Assembly: GCA_003193815.1 (NCBI GenBank)
Contig: PSPB01000090.1
Coordinates: 1 to 5,465 of the forward strand
Direction: 5' to 3'
Source: Methanobacteriota archaeon
Lineage (GTDB): Archaea; Thermoplasmatota; Poseidoniia; MGIII; CG-Epi1
DNA length: 5,465 nucleotides
The notes beneath the pieces were generated by a model. It saw only the letters and a program-made list of their open reading frames with translations, made no database searches and was not told the DNA's origin. This document shows positions 1 to 4,494 of this stretch, in pieces. The stretch's first letter is position 1. Each line of letters begins with the position of its first letter. Made by a program: the position numbers and the translations under genes.

Positions 1-7
1 CGCCGGC

Positions 8-157
8 TTACTTCCCGCGCGACTCGCGCGCCTTGCTTCGTAGGTCGCTCGAGTTGCACTTGCGGCAGCGAACCGCCTTGATGGCGTTGCGGGCGTTGCA
101 CTTCATGCAGATTTTCTTGTTGAAAAGGCGTGCCTCTGCCTCAGGGAACCGGGCCAT
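8..157 (-). CDS. rpl40e: 50S ribosomal protein L40e, complete
   Basis: Small zinc-ribbon protein of the large ribosomal subunit, found in archaea and as the tail of a ubiquitin fusion in eukaryotes. Translating the minus strand from the ATG at 157 gives 49 residues, beginning [15 protein letters not shown] and ending ESRGK before a TAA. Four cysteines form two CxxC knuckles (C17/C20 in CMKC and C31/C34 in CRKC), the expected zinc ligands. They are separated by the typical basic [10 protein letters not shown] segment. Length and sequence match the archaeal stand-alone form, with no ubiquitin part. The start is supported by the family's [11 protein letters not shown]-terminus and by a TATA-like box about 20 bases upstream, implying a leaderless transcript. 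It is divergent from the membrane-protein gene beginning at 236. This gene is the best taxonomic marker in the window. Confidence 0.95.
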   Translation of the reverse strand: MARFPEAEARLFNKKICMKCNARNAIKAVRCRKCNSSDLRSKARESRGK

Positions 158-177
158 GCCGCGCCGTAGCAGAGGGG

Positions 178-185
178 GATAAAAG
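178..185 (-). promoter_or_regulatory. TATA-like box for rpl40e
   Basis: On the minus strand this reads CTTTTATC, an archaeal TATA-like element. It ends 20 bases before the rpl40e ATG at 157, so transcription would begin at or within a few bases of the start codon. No Shine-Dalgarno sequence lies in between, which fits a leaderless message. The box is assigned by pattern and spacing only. Confidence 0.55.
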
Positions 186-207
186 CGGTTTCGCCGAACG
201 CCAACTG

Positions 208-214
208 TTTAAAA
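208..214 (+). promoter_or_regulatory. TATA-like box for the membrane-protein gene at 236
   Basis: TTTAAAA in a GC-rich setting, ending 21 bases before the GTG at 236. This spacing places the transcription start at about the initiator codon, again a leaderless arrangement. Together with the opposite-facing box at 178-185 it makes a compact divergent promoter pair within 78 bp, with no obvious further operator. Confidence 0.55.
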
Positions 215-235
215 CCGCGTCGATACGGCCGCGCC

Positions 236-1357
236 GTGCGAGTAATCGCGGGAATCCTGATGCTGGCGCTGCTGCTGGCGCCGGGGCCAGCAGACGCAGT
301 CGCAGGCGGCACGACGCTGGAGGCCAGCCTCGAATTCAGTAGCCAGCAGCAGGGCGAAATCAGGCTTGAACTGGCGTGGCCGGGAGGCCCGTATCCCCCT
401 GAAGGGATGGACTGGGCGGGGCTGCGCGAACAATACCTTGATACGAATTTCTCCCTCTCGGGCGAGCCGAACGCGGAGGCGGTCCTGCGCTACCTGACTG
501 CACCAATGCCGGGAGGCAACGACACGGCCAGCCTCACGGCAGCCATCCTTGGCAGCGACGCGGTGGATTCGGCCAGCGTCAGCGCACTCTCGGCAGAACG
601 GGGGAACCTGCGACTCACGATTCAGTTCAGCCTCGCGGATAACGCAATGCTCCACCCCCTGATGTTTGTCAGCCAGTTGAACAACGCTAGCGCGCTCGAG
701 GCGGAACTGGTCATCAGCTATCCGCCCGACGTAAAGCTGGAAACCAGCAAATTTGTGCTGGACCACCTGCGCACTCCGATGGGAGGCTGGCTGGGCATTG
801 ACTTGCTGGCGAGCGACACCGCCAGCTACGACCCGGCCGAAGGCGAGATTACCATGAGTGCGGCACCGCAGTGGGCCGACGGCCGCGTGATAGCGATAGC
901 GGTGGTGCTGCAACTGCTGCTGATTGTCGCCATCAGCTACCGCTACGGGGGCAGCCTGCTGCGGCCGCTGCTCTTCGGGGGCGCGGCGCTGCTCGCCTAC
1001 CTGTTTGTTTCGTTCCCCTTCTCGACCGGACTCTGCTACACGATTATCCTGTTCGGGCTGGCGCGGCAGTATGTCGGCGCCATCGCCTCGGAGGAGTTGC
1101 GGCGCGACATGGACGGCTTCGTCGACACACTGCTAACACGGCCGCGCGGCGTCGCGGCCGCGTCCGGGAGCAGGGCGGCGCTGGAGGAGCTCCGCGCATC
1201 ACGGAACCCGCTGGCGCGACTGTTCCCGTTCAAGGTCCAGGAGCCAGGAGCTGTTCCTGATTTACGACGACGGTCGCCTGATTTCGCACTCGACACTGCA
1301 CGGGTCGCGGACGGTCGATTCGGAAATCGTCAGCTCGATGCTGACCGCCATCGGTGA
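236..1357 (+). CDS. Membrane-anchored protein with signal peptide, extracellular domain and three TM segments; 5' part of a frameshifted gene
   Basis: I do not recognise the N-terminal family. The protein starts with a clear signal peptide (hydrophobic core at residues 3-15, ADA at 19-21 as a likely cleavage site). About 190 exported residues follow, with several alternating beta-type stretches. Hydrophobic segments lie near 218-235, 245-260 and 266-282. Basic residues follow TM1 (SYRYGG, LLRP) and TM3 (LARQ, EELRRD), so the positive-inside rule puts the N-domain outside and the C-terminus in the cytoplasm. True coding continues to about 1243 (VQE). The remaining residues, rich in Arg and Asp (PDLRRRSPDF onward), are out-of-frame translation caused by a 7-bp tandem duplication at 1237-1250. 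Removing one copy joins this ORF to the frame ending at 1643 and gives a protein of about 466 residues. The GTG start is supported by the signal peptide and the TATA-like box at 208-214. The break may be a real mutation or an assembly error. Confidence 0.75.
   Translation: MRVIAGILMLALLLAPGPADAVAGGTTLEASLEFSSQQQGEIRLELAWPGGPYPPEGMDWAGLREQYLDTNFSLSGEPNAEAVLRYLTAPMPGGNDTASLTAAILGSDAVDSASVSALSAERGNLRLTIQFSLADNAMLHPLMFVSQLNNASALEAELVISYPPDVKLETSKFVLDHLRTPMGGWLGIDLLASDTASYDPAEGEITMSAAPQWADGRVIAIAVVLQLLLIVAISYRYGGSLLRPLLFGGAALLAYLFVSFPFSTGLCYTIILFGLARQYVGAIASEELRRDMDGFVDTLLTRPRGVAAASGSRAALEELRASRNPLARLFPFKVQEPGAVPDLRRRSPDFALDTARVADGRFGNRQLDADRHR
1237..1250 (+). repeat. Perfect 7-bp tandem duplication causing a frameshift
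   Basis: CCAGGAG occurs twice in direct succession (1237-1243 and 1244-1250). Seven extra bases shift the reading frame by +1. With one copy removed the frame reads KVQELFLIYDDGRL, which aligns without a gap to LQELFLLFDDGRL in the paralogous gene at 1682-2098. The duplication is therefore the precise cause of the break. Confidence 0.85.
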
Positions 1358-1643
1358 TTTCATCAAGGACTCGTTTCGCGCTGATGACAAAGCCAGCCTT
1401 GAAAACCTGAAATACGGCAACATCAACCTCTACGTCCAGCGACGGGAGCCACTCTACCTCGCGGGAGTCATTTCGGGGACCGCGCCCGACGATTTTGGTG
1501 TGGTGATGAAGGAATACCTCAATGAACTATGGGGCGAATATGGCTACATCATCGGTCGCAGCTGGAACGGCGATACCAGCAGCCTCATCGAGATACGGGG
1601 CGACCTGACTGAATTCATCCACTACTGGTCATCCTCGCGCTGA
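1248..1643 (+). CDS. 3' part of the frameshifted membrane protein: cytosolic roadblock/longin-like domain
   Basis: This frame continues the gene that begins at 236. The first ATG in frame is 1338, but homology to the neighbouring gene starts at ELFLIYDDGRL (1248 on), so 1338 is an internal methionine, not a true start. The predicted order is strand (ELFLIYDD), strand (LISHSTL), helix (SSMLTAIGDFIKDSF), strand (INLYVQR), strand (LYLAGVISG) and helix (VVMKEYLNELWGEYG). It ends with a WNGDTSSL segment and a short final helix. This beta-beta-alpha-beta-beta-alpha order resembles roadblock/LC7 or longin-type domains, which in characterised systems bind and regulate small GTPases or mediate dimerisation. 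The assignment is an inference from predicted fold order, not from a profile match. The domain sits after TM3, so it should face the cytoplasm. The stop is TGA at 1641-1643. Confidence 0.7.
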   Translation, partial: ELFLIYDDGRLISHSTLHGSRTVDSEIVSSMLTAIGDFIKDSFRADDKASLENLKYGNINLYVQRREPLYLAGVISGTAPDDFGVVMKEYLNELWGEYGYIIGRSWNGDTSSLIEIRGDLTEFIHYWSSSR

Positions 1644-1650
1644 GTCACCC

Positions 1651-1659
1651 TTTTATATA
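1651..1659 (+). promoter_or_regulatory. TATA-like box for the gene at 1682
   Basis: TTTTATATA, the most AT-rich element in the window, lies 8 bases after the preceding stop codon and ends 22 bases before the ATG at 1682. Its spacing matches the two boxes at 178-185 and 208-214, so a leaderless message is expected. It implies that the small gene can be transcribed independently of the membrane-protein gene. The T-run could also contribute to ending the upstream transcript. Confidence 0.6.
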
Positions 1660-1681
1660 CCTGAAACCGTCAGAGCCCCTG

Positions 1682-2098
1682 ATGGAGGAGGGCGAAGACC
1701 TCGACTGGCAACTGCAGGAACTGTTCCTGCTGTTCGACGACGGGCGGCTTCTGGCGCACGCGTCACTGCGGGAAAACCAGTCGGTTGACAGCGAAATCGT
1801 AGGCTCGATGCTGACCGCCGTCAGCGACTTCGTGGGCGACTCTTTCTCAACGCGCGACGGGTTGCTCGAGCACCTGCGTGCCGGCGACCTCAACGTGATG
1901 CTGCAGCGGGCGAATCCACTGATGCTGGCCGGCATCGTTTCCGGCACGCCACCGGCAGGATTCGGGCAGGAGTTGCAGGGCATCGTCGAGGAAATGCGCG
2001 AGAGTTACAGTTATCTGGTTGACGAGCAGTGGAATGGAAGCACTTCGCTGCTTGACTGTGTCCGGGAGGAGCTGAAAGCGTTCCTGTGTCGAGACTAA
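1682..2098 (+). CDS. Stand-alone roadblock/longin-like domain protein, paralogue of the upstream C-terminal domain
   Basis: A 138-residue soluble, acidic protein with no signal peptide or membrane segment. It aligns along almost its whole length with the cytosolic domain of the preceding gene: QELFL, FDDGRL or YDDGRL, VDSEIVxSMLTA, DFxxDSF, LAGxVSGTxP, QWNG or SWNG followed by SL. At DNA level the two genes share an identical 17-bp stretch (1333-1349 and 1803-1819). Predicted structure is strands at about 13-21 and 23-29, a helix at 36-56, strands at 62-75 and 79-87, and a helix at 92-110 followed by a short C-terminal helix. The order is compatible with a roadblock/longin-type fold, but I cannot confirm the family. 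No catalytic motif is visible, so a binding or regulatory role (dimerising with the membrane-anchored relative, or acting on a small GTPase) is inference. The ATG is supported by the TATA-like box at 1651-1659. Its reading frame is intact. Confidence 0.75.
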   Translation: MEEGEDLDWQLQELFLLFDDGRLLAHASLRENQSVDSEIVGSMLTAVSDFVGDSFSTRDGLLEHLRAGDLNVMLQRANPLMLAGIVSGTPPAGFGQELQGIVEEMRESYSYLVDEQWNGSTSLLDCVREELKAFLCRD

Positions 2099-2108
2099 CT
2101 GATTCCTG

Positions 2109-2113
2109 TTTTT
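2109..2113 (+). terminator. Possible T-run terminator after the small gene
   Basis: Five consecutive T, located 11 bases after the stop codon at 2098. Archaeal transcription often ends at short T-tracts without a preceding hairpin. This is a weak candidate, as five T are the minimum and nothing else supports it. Confidence 0.25.
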
Positions 2114-2120
2114 CAGCAAT

Positions 2121-2143
2121 GGCATTCCCTTCGGGAGCGTGCC
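2121..2143 (+). other. Intergenic hairpin of unknown role
   Basis: GGCATTCCC (2121-2129) can pair with GGGAG plus TGCC (2133-2137 and 2140-2143) around a TTC loop. This makes nine pairs, including one G-T, with a two-base bulge. The hairpin sits between the small gene and the CNNM gene. It is not followed by a T-run, so it does not look like an intrinsic terminator. It may be a transcript-end structure or chance in GC-rich DNA. Confidence 0.3.
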
Positions 2144-2207
2144 GCGAGGAAACGCCAATTGAGTAATCGAATACGTTTTGATACCGGCTGCAGGAAATGC
2201 CCTGCGA

Positions 2208-2212
2208 GGAGG
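2208..2212 (+). promoter_or_regulatory. Shine-Dalgarno site deciding the CNNM start
   Basis: GGAGG, part of a longer GAGGAGG run, complements the 3' end of archaeal 16S rRNA and leaves 7 bases before the GTG at 2220. It favours this start over the in-frame TTG at 2178, which has no such signal. It also means this gene, unlike the other three with visible starts, probably has a leadered message. A weak AT-rich element (TTTTGATA at 2176-2183) could be its promoter. Confidence 0.55.
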
Positions 2213-2219
2213 CGAAAGG

Positions 2220-3308
2220 GTGCTTGAGCTAGGAGTGGAACTGGCGACCGTCTCGTGGTCCCAGGTGGTATTCTTCCTGCTGCTGGCGCTGGGAATCTCG
2301 TTCCTCTGCTCGCTGCTCGAGGCGGTGCTGCTCTCCGCCAACTGGACCTACATCGAGAAGCTGGCCCGGGAAGGGCACAGCAGCGGCCCGTTGCTGCGCC
2401 GCTTCAAGGAGGAAATCGATGCGCCGCTGGCGGCAATCCTGACGCTGAACACCGTGGCGCACACCGTCGGCGCGGCCGGGGTCGGCGCGCAGTTCTACGA
2501 AAGCGGCGGCAACTGGCTGGCAGCAGCCTCAATTGTCATGACGCTGCTCATCCTGATATTCTCGGAAATCATCCCCAAAACAATCGGCGCCACCTACTGG
2601 CGGCAGCTGGCGACGCCCGCCGCGCACGCCATCCGCTGGATGGTGATGCTCACTTGGCCGGCGGTAGTAATCCTGCAGAAATTTTCGCGCTCAATCTCGA
2701 CCAACGGCGCGCAGCCCGAGATGACGCGTGAGGAGCTGATAGCCGTCGCCGAACTGGGCGAGGACCAGGGGACACTCGACAAAGGCGAGACGCGAGTTAT
2801 CAGGAACCTGCTGACGCTCGACAACATCCACGCCGAGGACGTCATGACTCCCAGCACCGTCATGCTCACCTTCCAGCGGTCGCAAACCGTCGCGCAGGTA
2901 GTCGAGGTGCACTCGCCGCTCCCCTTCTCGCGCATCCCGGTCACCGACTCCGGGCTGGATGACGTCGTGGGTTTCGTACTGCGCAGCCGGCTGATGGAGG
3001 CTTACGGCGGCGGCGGCGGCGAATCCCCGCTAGGCGACCTGCTTCAGCCGCTGCACGCCGTCGCGCCGGACGACAGCGTCGCCGACCTGCTCGATGAGTT
3101 CATCGCCCGGCGCGAGCACGCTTTCCTGGTCGTCGATGAATACGGTACCACGCAAGGGCTGATTACGCTCGAAGATGCGGTCGAGACGCTGCTGGGAGTC
3201 GAAATCGTTGACGAGTCCGACTCGGTCGAGGACATGCGCCAGCTAGCGCGCGAGTTGTGGGAGAAGCGACAGCGGCAGCGCGAGGTCAGCCAGACCGCTG
3301 CTGGCTGA
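2220..3308 (+). CDS. CNNM/CorB-type divalent-cation transporter with CBS-domain pair
   Basis: Membrane protein of the CNNM (DUF21) family, whose studied bacterial and archaeal members (CorB/CorC) export or regulate magnesium. From the GTG at 2220 it has 362 residues. Hydrophobic segments lie near 12-35, 68-92, 99-117 and 135-153. Conserved CNNM stretches are LTLNTVAHTVGAAGVGA (about 74-90) and SEIIPKTIGATYWRQL (about 115-130). An acidic linker helix leads to two CBS domains: the first at about 203-262 (AEDVMTPS), the second at about 270-330, containing VVDEYGTTQGLITLED. In characterised relatives the CBS pair binds Mg-ATP and controls transport. The protein stops shortly after the CBS pair (VEDMRQLARELWEKR), so it lacks the CorC/HlyC C-terminal domain, as in the short form of the family. 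A Gly-rich loop from (GGC)5 separates the CBS domains. The extra 14 residues from the TTG at 2178 look non-coding. The 3' end overlaps the convergent exporter by 23 bp. Substrate is inferred from family. Confidence 0.88.
   Translation: MLELGVELATVSWSQVVFFLLLALGISFLCSLLEAVLLSANWTYIEKLAREGHSSGPLLRRFKEEIDAPLAAILTLNTVAHTVGAAGVGAQFYESGGNWLAAASIVMTLLILIFSEIIPKTIGATYWRQLATPAAHAIRWMVMLTWPAVVILQKFSRSISTNGAQPEMTREELIAVAELGEDQGTLDKGETRVIRNLLTLDNIHAEDVMTPSTVMLTFQRSQTVAQVVEVHSPLPFSRIPVTDSGLDDVVGFVLRSRLMEAYGGGGGESPLGDLLQPLHAVAPDDSVADLLDEFIARREHAFLVVDEYGTTQGLITLEDAVETLLGVEIVDESDSVEDMRQLARELWEKRQRQREVSQTAAG
3006..3020 (+). repeat. (GGC)5 trinucleotide repeat in the CNNM gene
   Basis: Five perfect GGC units encode a run of five glycines in the linker between the two CBS domains. 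Changes in unit number would keep the frame and only lengthen or shorten the loop. Such runs are prone to slippage, but in GC-rich coding DNA they also occur by chance. Confidence 0.6.
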
Positions 3309-4494
3309 CCCACTCGCTGAGCCGGTTACCGGCCCATATCAGGCTGGGCAGCACCAGAATTGCGATGACGACCGAGTAGACAATAGTCGCAGCGGTAATT
3401 ATCCCGAAGTTGCGCACCAGCGGCATCGGGCTCAGTAATAGCACCGCGAAACCAGCCACGGTCGTCAGCCCCGAAATCAGCAGCGCCGCGCCGGTCTGGT
3501 GAATCGTGTTTTCCAGCGCCGCCTGTTCGCCCCGGTGCTGCGATTCCTCGCGATATCGTTCGACGATGTGGATAGCGTAGTCGATACCGAGCCCAACCGT
3601 AAGCGCGGTGACCATCACCGTCATCACGTTCAGGGTGATTCCCAGCGCCGCCATGGTGCCCATAATCCAGATGGCGGCCAGGATTACCGGCAGGATATTG
3701 AGCAGCCCCAGCCCCACATGGCGGTAGATACCGACCAGCAGCACCGCCGCCAGGAATAGCGCCACTAGCGTCGAGGCGAGCTGGGTGTTCTGGATGGCAT
3801 TGACCGTCGTAATCGTCAGGATGTGGCCTCCGGTGAAGGATACCTCGGCGCCGGGGAAACCGTCCTCTGGGACATCTTCGTGCAGCTGCACCAGCAACTG
3901 CTCCAGCCCCTCGTTGTCCAGCTCGTTGTTGCGCGTCGGCCCGACGAAGATACGGACCACCGCCGCGTCATACACGCCGGCAGCGTCGCGGTGCAGGAGC
4001 TGCCGCGCCTGCTCGGCATAGGTGGCGCCGAGGAATACGTCCGCCACGTCAAGATCGCGCTGCCACAAATAATCGAAAAGCTCCCCGATATCACCGTCGC
4101 TGGTCTGGCTGAAGCTGACCGCCTCATGCGTCAAGTTGAAACTGTGGCGCAGCGACTGGACGAATAGGAAATCGCCACTGCGGACCGCGATGTTCTCGAC
4201 CAGCGGGTCGTCGCGCGTGTCGTTGACGTGCGTAAACCGCAGGTGGGCTTGCGTGGCAGTTTCGGGGATGGTGACCGTGAAGGCGAAACTGTCGGCAGTG
4301 GGTGTGCCTCCCCAGACGTCAGCCTGGTAGCTGGCCGTGCTGCTCTGCATCCCGCTGGTGTTGAGCCAGATGACGCTCACCTCGAGCGTCAGGAGCGCCG
4401 GGGAGCGCCGGCGTGCCGGGGTGGTCGGTGGTCCATGACACCTGCATCGTTTCGCGGGCTGGGGGCGTGAAGGGGACCGTCGCCTGCCATTCAT
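3286..4494 (-). CDS. RND-superfamily (HAE3/MMPL-like) exporter, 3' part of a frameshifted gene
   Basis: C-terminal half of an RND transporter, which uses the ion gradient to export lipids or other hydrophobic molecules across the membrane. Authentic sequence starts at about LLTLEVSVIWLN (near 4393). The Arg/Pro-rich residues before it, from the Met at 4494, are an out-of-frame reading. It holds the second half of the large extracellular loop up to ORF residue 238, then hydrophobic segments near 239-257, 262-283, 287-310, 335-354 and 364-386. GLGIDYAIHI (301-310) is the conserved TM10 motif, and its Asp-Tyr pair belongs to the proton-relay centre of MmpL-type proteins. It repeats GLGIDFAVHL of the first half, the usual internal duplication of RND proteins. 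The gene ends with TGA at 3288-3286, inside the 3' end of the convergent CNNM gene. Substrate cannot be read from the sequence. Confidence 0.85.
   Translation of the reverse strand: MNGRRRSPSRPQPAKRCRCHGPPTTPARRRSPALLTLEVSVIWLNTSGMQSSTASYQADVWGGTPTADSFAFTVTIPETATQAHLRFTHVNDTRDDPLVENIAVRSGDFLFVQSLRHSFNLTHEAVSFSQTSDGDIGELFDYLWQRDLDVADVFLGATYAEQARQLLHRDAAGVYDAAVVRIFVGPTRNNELDNEGLEQLLVQLHEDVPEDGFPGAEVSFTGGHILTITTVNAIQNTQLASTLVALFLAAVLLVGIYRHVGLGLLNILPVILAAIWIMGTMAALGITLNVMTVMVTALTVGLGIDYAIHIVERYREESQHRGEQAALENTIHQTGAALLISGLTTVAGFAVLLLSPMPLVRNFGIITAATIVYSVVIAILVLPSLIWAGNRLSEWVSQQRSG

Noticed and set aside
209..913. Open frame of 234 codons on the minus strand
   Set aside because: It is antisense to the signal-peptide/TM gene. 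It is His/Arg/Ala-rich with no recognisable domain, and it overlaps the divergent promoter. Long antisense frames are expected in GC-rich DNA.
871..1260. Open frame of 129 codons on the plus strand inside the first membrane-protein gene
   Set aside because: It is an Arg/Ala/Gly-rich alternative-frame translation of the region encoding the TM segments and has no domain.
1237..1260. Programmed +1 ribosomal frameshift
   Set aside because: No slippery codon with a following stop or stimulatory structure is apparent, and the exact tandem duplication explains the break more simply. The same holds for the break at 4392-4411.
1338..1643. Treating this as an independent small gene starting at the ATG at 1338
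   Set aside because: The homology to the next gene begins 90 bases earlier in the same frame, and there is no TATA-like box or ribosome-binding site before 1338. It is the 3' part of the broken gene.
2178..2219. TTG start for the CNNM gene at 2178
   Set aside because: The added residues (MIPAAGNALRGGER) are not hydrophobic and I do not recognise them as family sequence, and part of them is the Shine-Dalgarno site of the better start at 2220.
1847..2341. Open frame of 164 codons on the minus strand
   Set aside because: It covers the intergenic gap but also lies antisense to the ends of two well-supported genes. Its translation is low-complexity (Ser/Thr-rich, then Gln/Leu-rich) with no start signal.
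2255..2731. Open frame of 158 codons on the plus strand inside the CNNM gene
   Set aside because: It is an alternative-frame shadow of a gene with clear CNNM and CBS motifs. The translation is Arg/Ala/Gly/His-rich.
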